In this document: piece by piece, positions 16,491 to 24,263 of the stretch
Layout: each line of letters opens with the position of its first letter
Numbering within the stretch: the first letter of the stretch is position 1
Assembly: GCF_963665355.1 (NCBI RefSeq)
Contig: NZ_OY762229.1
Location: forward strand, 1,612,001 to 1,676,000
Length of the DNA: 64,000 nucleotides
Source of the DNA: an uncultured Desulfobacter sp.
GTDB lineage: Bacteria > Desulfobacterota > Desulfobacteria > Desulfobacterales > Desulfobacteraceae
Direction of reading: 5' to 3'
The notes under the pieces: generated by a model
The model's input: only the letters and a program-made list of their open reading frames with translations
The model's database searches: none
What the model was told of the DNA's origin: nothing
Translations under genes and position numbers: made by a program

Positions 16491-16790
16491 ATTACCTTGC
16501 AGTCGTGCCATGTATTCACCCCACTCCGCAGGCAACATCCTTTGCTTTTGAGTATTACATGCCTTGCAGCACGGCACCAGGTTAAATTTTTCCGAGTGTC
16601 CTCCCCGGGAAAGGGGAATCACATGATCCATGGTCAGTTCTTTGGGAGAGAAATTTCCCCCGCAATAGTAACAGACCCCGGACGACAGCTTTCGTTTCCA
16701 CCATTGGCTGCCCCGAAGCTGCCTGGCTTTGGCCCGCTCTTTTTTCAGGTGCGAATCATTGGGAAAAGAAAAGAAATCAATATCTGTCAT
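16470..16790 (-). CDS. Small HNH endonuclease domain protein
   Basis: A 106-residue protein consisting of one HNH domain: Cys pair in VCYYCGG, the DHVIPLSRGG core with the catalytic His, then NLVPCCKACNTQK with the second Cys pair and Asn. The domain binds zinc and a catalytic metal and nicks DNA in known relatives, but many stand-alone copies have unknown targets. It is the last gene of the minus-strand operon, 20 bases after era. Its stop lies inside the terminator stem. Confidence 0.85.
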   Translation of the reverse strand: MTDIDFFSFPNDSHLKKERAKARQLRGSQWWKRKLSSGVCYYCGGNFSPKELTMDHVIPLSRGGHSEKFNLVPCCKACNTQKQRMLPAEWGEYMARLQGNKKNRSE

Positions 16791-16810
16791 GTCGTCCGGG
16801 TTCCTTGTAT

Positions 16811-17695
16811 TTAGTACCCAAATTCACTGAGGCGACGTTCACTGGATACCCAATCCCGGGTCACCTTAACAAACAGTTTAAGTAGAACCTTGGTGCCTAA
16901 CATCTCTTCAATATCCGTGCGTGCACTTGATCCGATTCTCTTGAGCATGCTTCCGTTTTTTCCAATAATAATTCCCTTTTGGGAATCACGGACTAAATGG
17001 ATGCTGGCATGGATCACGATCAGCTTTTTTTCAACCTCAAAAGCATCCACGGTGACGGCGGACGAATAGGGAACCTCCATGCCGGTGAGCCTGAACACCT
17101 TTTCTCGGATAATTTCGCTGACCATATATTTCTCGGAAATATCGGTGAAGGTATCCTCAGGATAAAGTGGCGGCCCTTCAGGAAGTCGGGATTCCACTTC
17201 ATCAAGAAGCAGGTCCACCTGGACGTTTTTCCTTGCCGAAACAGGTACAATGGCTTCAAACCCAAACAGATGCCTGAACATTTCCACCTGTTCATACACC
17301 GCAGATTTTGGGGCCAGATCTATTTTGTTTAGCGCCAGAATTACAGGTTTACGCACGGTTTCAAATCGCTTCAGGATTATCTTTTCCGACGCATAGTTCC
17401 TGGATGCTGCATCCACCATAAAAAGAATCAGATCCACATCGTCCATGGCCTGGACCGCCTGCTCCACGATTCGTTGGTTAAGCAGAGTTGTGCTTTTGTG
17501 AATTCCCGGTGTATCCAGAAACACAATCTGGGCGTGGGGGCGATTTACAATGCCAAGGATCCGATCCCGGGTGGTCTGGGGTTTGCTGGAGGTGATTGAA
17601 ATTTTTTGACCCAGAACCTGATTGAGCAAAGTGGATTTTCCGGCATTGGGTGCACCGATAATACCCACAAATCCCGAGCGGGAGATTTCGGACAT
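16811..17695 (-). CDS. era: GTPase Era
   Basis: A 294-residue protein with the G domain (GAPNAGKS, DTPGIH, NKID, then SARKN) in the first 175 residues and a C-terminal KH RNA-binding domain (GIIIGKNGSMLKRIG). Era binds 16S rRNA near its 3' end and assists 30S maturation. It follows engB by two bases, so two ribosome-assembly GTPases are co-transcribed here. Confidence 0.96.
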   Translation of the reverse strand: MSEISRSGFVGIIGAPNAGKSTLLNQVLGQKISITSSKPQTTRDRILGIVNRPHAQIVFLDTPGIHKSTTLLNQRIVEQAVQAMDDVDLILFMVDAASRNYASEKIILKRFETVRKPVILALNKIDLAPKSAVYEQVEMFRHLFGFEAIVPVSARKNVQVDLLLDEVESRLPEGPPLYPEDTFTDISEKYMVSEIIREKVFRLTGMEVPYSSAVTVDAFEVEKKLIVIHASIHLVRDSQKGIIIGKNGSMLKRIGSSARTDIEEMLGTKVLLKLFVKVTRDWVSSERRLSEFGY

Positions 17696-17697
17696 AT

Positions 17698-18297
17698 CTA
17701 TTCTTCCTTTTGATACCAGTCAATGAGGTTTTGGATTTCATCCCATATGGTTTGGCGACCCTGGCGGGTTTTGGCCGAAAAAAGAATAATTCCGTTTCGA
17801 TCCCGGTTAAACGCGGCACAGGCAGAATCCAGTTGTTTTATCTGTTTGGTTTTTGACAGTTTATCCGCCTTGGTCAAGACCAGAAGACAGGGCATGTTCT
17901 TCGCTTCAAGCCACCGGACCATGTCCAGTTCCTCTTTGCCGGGTTCCCTGCGGATATCCATGAGCAGAATCAGTCCCAGCAAATTTCTTCGTGTATCCAC
18001 ATAAGTTTCAACCATGGGTTGCCATTGTGCCCTGATTTTTTTGGACACTTTAGCATACCCGTATCCGGGCAGATCCACCAGAGAGAGTTCACCATTGATC
18101 AGAAAAAAATTAATCAATTGTGTACATCCGGGCCGGGAACTTGTTTTGACCATATCCCTGCGACTGATCAGGGTGTTGATCAAAGAAGATTTTCCAACAT
18201 TGGATCTGCCCGCAAACGCGATTTCTGAAAAATCGTATTCCGGATATTGAGCGGGCTTTACCGCACTTTTCACAAAATCAACGCCACGGATTATCAT
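17698..18297 (-). CDS. engB: Ribosome-biogenesis GTPase EngB/YsxC/YihA
   Basis: A 199-residue TRAFAC GTPase: GRSNVGKSSLIN (P-loop), DLPGYGYAKV (G3), TKADKL (G4), SAKTRQG (G5). Family members act in 50S assembly. The ATG overlaps the stop of the upstream aminotransferase gene by four bases, and era follows directly. Confidence 0.95.
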   Translation of the reverse strand: MIIRGVDFVKSAVKPAQYPEYDFSEIAFAGRSNVGKSSLINTLISRRDMVKTSSRPGCTQLINFFLINGELSLVDLPGYGYAKVSKKIRAQWQPMVETYVDTRRNLLGLILLMDIRREPGKEELDMVRWLEAKNMPCLLVLTKADKLSKTKQIKQLDSACAAFNRDRNGIILFSAKTRQGRQTIWDEIQNLIDWYQKEE

Positions 18298-19451
18298 GTG
18301 TACTTTTTTAAATACCCTTCCAGACGCTCCATACCTATTTTAAGATTTTCCAGGGAATTGGCATAAGAAAAACGCAGATACCCTTCACCATTGGCTCCAA
18401 AATCAATGCCCGGGGTAACGCCGATGTGTGCCTTTTCCAGGATATCAAACGCCAGGGCATAGGAATCTGTGGAAATATGTTTAAAATTTACAAAAATATA
18501 AAAAGCCCCGGTGGGCTCCACCATAATTGAAAGCCCCATCTCTTTAAGGCGCCTGATCATAAATTTTCTGCGCTCATTATATGTATCACGCATGGTCTGG
18601 GTTTCTTTGTCGGCACCGGTCAATGCCGCAGCGCCGGCCAACTGGGTAATGGAGTTGGCGCAGATAAAGAAGTTTTGCTGCAGCACCTGGAGGGCCCGGA
18701 CAAATTTGGGAGGCGCAATCAGATAGCCCAAGCGAAGTCCTGTCATGGCAAACAGCTTGGAAAAGCCATTAAGCACAAATGCCTGGTCTGTAAACTCCAA
18801 AATGGAGTGGTCTTTCCCTTCATAGGTCAGACCGTGATAAATTTCATCGGAAACAATATACAGGCCGTATTCTTTAGCCACCTCAACAATTTGCCTCATC
18901 CGGGCCTCGGGAATAACGGTGCCCGTAGGATTGGACGGGGAATTGATGAAAATGGCCTTGGTTTTATCTGTGATTTTTTCCCGAATGGCCTGGGGCGTAT
19001 AAACGAAACCGTCCTGCTCATGCACCTTGACAAAAACAGGTTCGCCTTGAACATACCGAATAAAATTGGCGTAGCAGGCATAGTGGGGGTCTGAAACGAT
19101 GACCTCATCGCCGGGATTGAGCAGCGCGCTGAACACCAGAAGCATGGCCGGAGATGTGCCGTTGGTTACAAGAATCTGACCGGGATCCACGGTTGTGCCA
19201 TAGGTACGTTTGTGGTAGTCACTGATGGCCAGGCGCAGCCGGAGGTCTCCCAGGCTGTGGGTGTAACAGGTTTCGTTTTGTTCCAGGGCCTCAACACAGA
19301 CCCGGTTGACGCATTCGGGCACATTAAAGTCCGGCTCACCGATCTCCATGTGAATCACATCAATACCCTGTGCTTCCATCTTATGGATTTTTTCCATCAC
19401 ATCCATAACGATGAAGGGTTTTATCTGTTCACATCTTTTGGCCACACTCAT
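18294..19451 (-). CDS. Class I/II PLP aminotransferase (aspartate aminotransferase-like)
   Basis: A 385-residue fold type I aminotransferase. The PLP lysine is in NGFSKLFAMTGLRLGY, with NGTSPAM (phosphate cup), SPSNPTG, SDEIYHGL and the substrate-binding Arg in YLRFSYA. ATG 19451 is chosen, with AAGGTGAT upstream and only two bases from the hisG stop; the open frame runs back to 19478. Its place in a his operon suggests histidinol-phosphate aminotransferase as one possibility, but the motifs look more like aspartate/aromatic-type enzymes. Co-transcribed with hisI-hisG and the two GTPase genes. Confidence 0.88.
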   Translation of the reverse strand: MSVAKRCEQIKPFIVMDVMEKIHKMEAQGIDVIHMEIGEPDFNVPECVNRVCVEALEQNETCYTHSLGDLRLRLAISDYHKRTYGTTVDPGQILVTNGTSPAMLLVFSALLNPGDEVIVSDPHYACYANFIRYVQGEPVFVKVHEQDGFVYTPQAIREKITDKTKAIFINSPSNPTGTVIPEARMRQIVEVAKEYGLYIVSDEIYHGLTYEGKDHSILEFTDQAFVLNGFSKLFAMTGLRLGYLIAPPKFVRALQVLQQNFFICANSITQLAGAAALTGADKETQTMRDTYNERRKFMIRRLKEMGLSIMVEPTGAFYIFVNFKHISTDSYALAFDILEKAHIGVTPGIDFGANGEGYLRFSYANSLENLKIGMERLEGYLKKYT

Positions 19452-19453
19452 TT

Positions 19454-20329
19454 TCAAATCACCTTGTTTAATGCACATTCAATTATACCTTCAGCCCCTG
19501 CTTTCAACAATTGGGGAACCAGGTCGCGGACCACACTGATTTCAACCACCGTCTCCACGGAAAACCAGTCGGACTGGTAGAGGGGGGCTACGGTGGGGGC
19601 GTTCAGACTTGGCAGAAGGTCAACCACAGCAGGCAGCTTGGATTGAGGCACATTCATCTTAAGCATCACAAGCTTTTCCGCCACAAGGGCTGCCTGGAGC
19701 AGCATGGCAATCTGCTCGATTTTTTCCCGCTTCACCGGATCCTGCCAGGCGGTTCTATTGGCGATGAGCTGGGTGTTGGTTTTCATCATCTCGTGGATGA
19801 CTTTTAAATTATGTGCCCGGATCGTGCTTTCGGTCTCCGTAATCTCCACAATGGCATCAGCCAGGCCGGACACAATCTTGGCTTCCGTGGCCCCCCAGGA
19901 AAACTTCACGTTTACATTAATGTTCCGGGACTGAAAATAGCGTTTTGTAAATTTTACAAGTTCGGTGGAAATGGTTTTGCCTTCCAGCTCCTCAAGGGAG
20001 TTGATGCCGGAATCTCCGGCCACGGCCACCACCCACCGGGCCGGGCGGGAAGATACCTTTGAATAGACAAGATCCGTCACCACATGCACATCGGACTCAT
20101 GTTCAGCGATCCAGTCAAGGCCGGTCAGGCCTGCATCAATAATGCCGGATTCCACATTGATGGACATTTCCTGGGCCCGGCACAGGGCGCATTCAATGGC
20201 GTCGTCATCAATGTCCGGAAAATAACTCCTGCCTTCCACGTTTATTTTCCATCCCGAACGTCTGAACAGATTGACGGTTGCATTCTGCAGACTTCCTTTG
20301 GGAATGCCCAGTTTTAATTTTTTAGTCAT
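19454..20329 (-). CDS. hisG: ATP phosphoribosyltransferase, long form
   Basis: A 291-residue HisG catalysing the first step of histidine synthesis (ATP + PRPP). The catalytic part shows GIPKGSLQ, DAGLTGLDW and the PRPP loop region GLADAIVEITETEST; the C-terminal about 75 residues form the ACT-like regulatory domain of long-form HisG, which binds histidine for feedback inhibition. The start ATG overlaps the hisI stop (TAATG). Confidence 0.95.
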   Translation of the reverse strand: MTKKLKLGIPKGSLQNATVNLFRRSGWKINVEGRSYFPDIDDDAIECALCRAQEMSINVESGIIDAGLTGLDWIAEHESDVHVVTDLVYSKVSSRPARWVVAVAGDSGINSLEELEGKTISTELVKFTKRYFQSRNINVNVKFSWGATEAKIVSGLADAIVEITETESTIRAHNLKVIHEMMKTNTQLIANRTAWQDPVKREKIEQIAMLLQAALVAEKLVMLKMNVPQSKLPAVVDLLPSLNAPTVAPLYQSDWFSVETVVEISVVRDLVPQLLKAGAEGIIECALNKVI

Positions 20330-20703
20330 TATTTATATACCTTTTCCGGGTCAAATACCCGCTGTTCAACTGTTTTAAATTCACCGTTTTCAACAATTGT
20401 ATGAAAACAGCTCTTATATCCTTTGTGACACGCTGCCCCGCCCACCTGGATCACCTTGAGAAGCACGGTGTCATTGTCACAGTCCACCCGAATCTCTTTT
20501 ACTTTTTGAACGTGTCCCGAGGTTTCGCCCTTTTTCCATAGTTTTTTTCTGGACCGGCTGTAGTAAACGGCATTGCCGCTGGCAAGGGTCTCTTCAAAGG
20601 AGGCTTTATTCATATAGGCCAGCATCAGCACCTCGCCTGTATCCGCATCCTGGGCAATGGCGGGGATCAGCCCGCCGGTTTTGTCAAAATCAAGTTCCGG
20701 CAT
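20329..20703 (-). CDS. hisI: Phosphoribosyl-AMP cyclohydrolase
   Basis: A 124-residue HisI without the HisE domain. The metal sites are visible: [10 protein letters not shown] and [13 protein letters not shown]. It opens the adenine ring of PR-AMP in the third step of histidine synthesis. ATG 20703 ([10 protein letters not shown]) is preferred; the open frame runs back to 20748. It is the first gene of the operon, behind a 180-base leader with two hairpins. The remaining his genes are not in the window. Confidence 0.93.
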   Translation of the reverse strand: MPELDFDKTGGLIPAIAQDADTGEVLMLAYMNKASFEETLASGNAVYYSRSRKKLWKKGETSGHVQKVKEIRVDCDNDTVLLKVIQVGGAACHKGYKSCFHTIVENGEFKTVEQRVFDPEKVYK

Positions 20704-20844
20704 GACTCTTTTGTCTTCCTTATAAGTTCGATAAATTGAAGGCGGCAAAAGCCGCTTGAAGCCGGATCGTTTAGGCGATCTGTCATTTGGAATCGCCTTA
20801 ATCTTTTACATATTTCATCCGGCCGACCATATCAAAACTTAAAT

Positions 20845-20872
20845 ATTTAATGGTTTGGTCGCAAAATGTCAA
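20845..20872 (-). promoter_or_regulatory. Likely sigma-70 promoter of the hisI-era operon
   Basis: On the minus strand TTGACA (20872-20867) is followed after 16 bp by TTAAAT (20850-20845). Between it and hisI lie two hairpins, one with arms AGGCGAT/ATCGCCT and one with AGCGGC/GCCGCC, neither followed by a T run. No His-rich leader peptide or T-box was recognised. Confidence 0.45.
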
Positions 20873-20885
20873 TTTGAAAATAGGA

Positions 20886-21938
20886 TCAGGACTGGTCGAA
20901 GAAAAAATTTTGGTCAAAAACAAGGTGTTTTCCATTTCGAACCTTTTCCCTCAAAAGGCTCAGCTTCCTATCCAGATCAGCCAGACAGGCAGCGCTTTGT
21001 TTCTCTGCATCCAAGGTTTTGACTACATCGGCAATGCCGCCGTTTTTTATCACAATGCGCCGGTCGCAGGACAGAGCGAGTAATGGATCATGGGTGGCAA
21101 GTAGCACAATTTTTTCTTTGTCAAGCAGCAGTGAAATCGCTTTAACACGGTCTATGCCCGCATTTTCAATCTCATCAATCAACACCACAGGGGAGGCGCT
21201 TAGGTAGGCTACATCAGCAATCATCAATGCCCGGGACTGACCGCCGGAAAGGGATGTGATGGGTGTGCCCAGGGAGAAGGGTTCTCCCGCGAGCATAACC
21301 GCAGCCTGGTAGATCTGCGTGATTTTGTCAGGAATATTGTCGATCAGGCGGCTTTCTGCGTGCATCTGCAAAAAGGCCTCCACAGTCAGGTCCATGACAA
21401 AATTCATATTTTGGGAGAGTTGGGCCACCAGTCTGAATTCGCCGGAAAAACGGGACTGGGCATCAGGTGCTTTGCCGTTGGGCAATACTTTCCGACCCGA
21501 TGGGGTGTCCTCCTGGGCCAGACACTCAATATCGGACAGGAGCTGGCTTTTGCCGGAGCCGGTGGGGCCCACCACACTGACGACCTCGCCGGGGACCAGG
21601 GTGAGATTCATGGTTTCCGGGCACCCGTTTTTATCAAATCCGGCCCCGATGACCAGGTAATCCATTCTGTCATGAATCTTATGCCGGCACTGCTCCATCT
21701 TGGCAATAAATTCCAGAAGCTGTACGATTAGGGCTTCATGGTCCAGGTGGAATTGTGACAAATGGTCGAAAGACAAGCTTTTGATGAGCATAGCCAGCGT
21801 ATTGTGCCCGGAAAAAGGATCAATCTCGAGGGAGGTGAAAAAATCAACCAGGTATGGATATTTTTCCAGCAGCACATTAAGCTCAAGGTCCAAAATATCC
21901 ACGCCAGGGCTATCCCTTTTGTTTATTTCCCCCATCAT
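20886..21938 (-). CDS. Soluble ABC ATPase with an N-terminal DUF1858-like helical domain
   Basis: A 350-residue protein. Residues about 12-80 resemble the small DUF1858/ScdA-like helical domain; residues about 95-310 are an ABC nucleotide-binding domain with Walker A GPTGSGKS (124-131), Q-loop Gln (about 173), signature LSGGQ (230-234), Walker B VVLIDE (251-256) and the switch His (283). There is no membrane segment, and no permease gene nearby. The start overlaps the GTPase stop by four bases. The closing 40 residues are charged. Together with the two genes upstream it forms a permease-less ABC/PBP/GTPase set; the role is unknown (inference: assembly or delivery of a metal or cofactor in the cytoplasm). 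Confidence 0.8.
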   Translation of the reverse strand: MMGEINKRDSPGVDILDLELNVLLEKYPYLVDFFTSLEIDPFSGHNTLAMLIKSLSFDHLSQFHLDHEALIVQLLEFIAKMEQCRHKIHDRMDYLVIGAGFDKNGCPETMNLTLVPGEVVSVVGPTGSGKSQLLSDIECLAQEDTPSGRKVLPNGKAPDAQSRFSGEFRLVAQLSQNMNFVMDLTVEAFLQMHAESRLIDNIPDKITQIYQAAVMLAGEPFSLGTPITSLSGGQSRALMIADVAYLSASPVVLIDEIENAGIDRVKAISLLLDKEKIVLLATHDPLLALSCDRRIVIKNGGIADVVKTLDAEKQSAACLADLDRKLSLLREKVRNGKHLVFDQNFFFDQS

Positions 21939-22654
21939 GTGAAATCCATTGTTTTGACATTGCCGATCTGACTGTCAGGCCCGATCCTGGTCTCCCCCAG
22001 GCAATAGGAACATAAGGCTGCCGGCATAGTGAAACGAAGACGCATGCCGTTTAATGACTCAACGGCGGGTGCTGTTTGAAAATGGCCTGCAGCCAGAAGG
22101 CAGCCCTGACCCGTCAACCCATTGACCGGCAACACCGAAGCTTTTGCGTTGGCCTGGCGGACACGGAAGGTAAAAACCTCCCGTTCAGCCTGTGATACAA
22201 TATCTCCTTTGGTCAGTACAACAAGGTCCGCATTTTTCAACATAGGGCCGATTTTCCTGGGTGTATGCACACCACTTAAATGATCAATGACGCATACGGC
22301 CAGAACGCCTTTAATATGGGGCGAACACCGGTTGCAAAGCCCTGCACTTTCACTGATTAACAGGTCAAAACCCTGGCGGATGCCCCACTGCACACAATCC
22401 TCTATGTTGGAAATAAAAAAATGATCAGGGCACAGCCCCCCGGCCAGCCCTTTTTTCACCGGCAGTCCAGTAAGTTCATATCTTTTATGGTCATCCCCGG
22501 TAAGGCAGTCAAACTTAATGATACCAATACGAAACCCCTGCTTTAAGAGCACTGTTGCCGTATGCAGTATCAAAGATGTTTTGCCGCTTGACGGCGGCCC
22601 TGCCACCGTCACCAGCCTGATAAACGGCCCTGAGTGTTTCAATATCTGATTCAT
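21935..22654 (-). CDS. HypB/UreG-like P-loop GTPase with CxxC motifs
   Basis: A 239-residue SIMIBI-class GTPase. Walker A GPPSSGKTS is at residues 19-27, the switch/Walker B region ISESAG at 100-105, and the guanine-specificity motif LTKGD at 147-151. Cysteines are placed at likely metal-binding points: C75, the pair C107/C110 just after the switch Gly, and a C-terminal CSYC at 215-218. HypB, UreG and CooC relatives load nickel or other metals into enzymes. No hydrogenase, urease or CODH gene is in the window. Five bases downstream of the PBP gene and overlapping the ABC gene. Confidence 0.8.
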   Translation of the reverse strand: MNQILKHSGPFIRLVTVAGPPSSGKTSLILHTATVLLKQGFRIGIIKFDCLTGDDHKRYELTGLPVKKGLAGGLCPDHFFISNIEDCVQWGIRQGFDLLISESAGLCNRCSPHIKGVLAVCVIDHLSGVHTPRKIGPMLKNADLVVLTKGDIVSQAEREVFTFRVRQANAKASVLPVNGLTGQGCLLAAGHFQTAPAVESLNGMRLRFTMPAALCSYCLGETRIGPDSQIGNVKTMDFT

Positions 22655-22659
22655 GGCAA

Positions 22660-23868
22660 TCAGGGCGCCAGAGGCATGAAAATTTTATCAATTTCAAGAT
22701 TTAAGACCGGAAGATCATGCTGTCTTAGGAAATCCCAGCCCAGCCATTTTAACGGTTTTGCCTGGATATCTGCGGCCACGTCAGCATGGGGGACGGGAAA
22801 TCCCGCACCGGCAAGAATCTGTGCAAGCTGACTTCCCACAAGATAATCAAGAACCGGTTTGAGCTCCTCTTTTTTTTCAGGTTTGACCTGGAGAATCACC
22901 GGGCTGGCAAGGGCCCCGTCATCCGGCCATATCACCTTTATACGTTCCTGATGCCGGATACGTTCCGCAAAAAAGGCCGGCATGACATAAAGCGCACCCG
23001 GGCCGTTATTATCAATTCTGTTGACCATCTGTGCCGGGTGAAGTCCTTCAAGCACATTGTTCGCCAGGGCTTCCAACCCCTGGTTGCCAAAATCTTTAAA
23101 AGTAGGCAGAAGAACAGCATGGCAATAAAAGCCGTCTCCTCCCCTGATGATCAGGCTTTTCTCCCAAGCAGGATTAAGACAATCTTCCCAGGTCTTCGGC
23201 AGAGCTCTATTTTCCAATTTATCAAGGTTGGCAACCACCACTAAAGGGTTTACACACAGAATGGTATATTCATTTTTGGGGTCTAAAATCTGAGCCTCTG
23301 AAAAATTAGAACCGGCATTGAGTGCTCCATAACCTGAAAAATAGCCCGGAGCCACAAAACGGTTATAAAACCTATGGCCTAGAAAAACATTAAAGTCAGC
23401 AGACACAATAATATCCGGTAGTTCATTTTTGGATTCAATGGTGTCAACATAGGAATAATAAGAAAGTTCCTGATTAACATTTCCCTCCACCGCCGATTGA
23501 ATGCCGATACCCTGCGTCGCCTGAAGTTTGTTTAAGAATTGGGAAAACGCCCGGCTGAACGGCATTTTCAGGCCACAAGGCATAAGTCCCAGAAAGCTTA
23601 AGTCTTTCTGTGCCTCCATTGAGGCCAGTCCGGGGGTGTCAATTACAGGGTTTTGGGTGATTGCACCCTCAAGCATCCCAATGAATGCATTGATATTTAT
23701 AAGTCGACTTCTTAAGGCTGTGCCCAAGGTCAAAAACGGGGCCAGGACATGCATGGCATCGTCACTGACCAGGGCGCCTAAACCACTGGACTCGAAAACT
23801 GAACGTGTTTGGGGGTAAAGCTGAATAATTTCATATAGTTTTAAGTCTGGATGAATATGGGTTGGCAT
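22660..23868 (-). CDS. PBP2-fold 'substrate-binding' protein with N-terminal DUF1858-like domain and no signal peptide
   Basis: A 402-residue protein. Residues 5-75 resemble a DUF1858 domain (DLKLYEIIQLYPQTRSVFES). Residues about 80-390 resemble type 2 periplasmic binding proteins of the ferric-ion/thiamine class: a DIIVSADFNVF segment, LCVNPLVVVANLDKLENR, LPKTWEDCLNPAWEKSLII, and a C-terminal GAGFPVP. There is no signal peptide, lipobox or Tat motif, so it should be cytoplasmic, unlike ordinary binding proteins. AAGGAGG precedes the start. First gene of the three-gene operon with the GTPase and the ABC ATPase. Confidence 0.78.
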   Translation of the reverse strand: MPTHIHPDLKLYEIIQLYPQTRSVFESSGLGALVSDDAMHVLAPFLTLGTALRSRLININAFIGMLEGAITQNPVIDTPGLASMEAQKDLSFLGLMPCGLKMPFSRAFSQFLNKLQATQGIGIQSAVEGNVNQELSYYSYVDTIESKNELPDIIVSADFNVFLGHRFYNRFVAPGYFSGYGALNAGSNFSEAQILDPKNEYTILCVNPLVVVANLDKLENRALPKTWEDCLNPAWEKSLIIRGGDGFYCHAVLLPTFKDFGNQGLEALANNVLEGLHPAQMVNRIDNNGPGALYVMPAFFAERIRHQERIKVIWPDDGALASPVILQVKPEKKEELKPVLDYLVGSQLAQILAGAGFPVPHADVAADIQAKPLKWLGWDFLRQHDLPVLNLEIDKIFMPLAP

Positions 23869-24089
23869 TATTTTCTGCGCCTCCTTTATTGTTCCTCATA
23901 ATCCCAGGGAATCTTCCCGAAACGGATGACAGCAATTCCAATGCCAGGTAAAACAAAAGCAGCCAATATGTGATAATTTCATGGATTGAAATACTTAATT
24001 AAACATAAATACTGTCATTATCCTCAATTTAAATTTCAACGCTTAAAAAGCAGAAAACACCCGGAAGTACAATATTGTCATATAAAGCC

Positions 24090-24240
24090 TTTGATAGATA
24101 CATATTTGTCACCTGCCTGTTTCTGGGTGTGCAAATCGCATCGTTTAAAGTTGTTTGATATTTGGTATCAAGGTATACGCAGGTGCCATCGGCTATTGCT
24201 ATCCTTATCCTAATTTGATAAAAGCAAGTATTTTATCAAA
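24090..24240. promoter_or_regulatory. Repeated TTTGATA/TATCAAA sites in the divergent gap before the PBP1A gene
   Basis: The gap 23869-24263 holds a half site TTTGATA (24090-24096), a palindrome TTGATA-TTTGG-TATCAA (24155-24171) and a hairpin/palindrome TTTGATAAAA (24214-24223) / TTTTATCAAA (24231-24240). They could be operators for one factor. No gene or RNA was recognised in the rest of this gap. Confidence 0.35.
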
Positions 24241-24263
24241 AAACAATACTATTTCGGAACCTT

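Noticed and set aside
20704-20866. Histidine leader peptide or T-box attenuator before hisI
   Set aside because: No run of His codons, no T-box sequence and the hairpins lack a T run.
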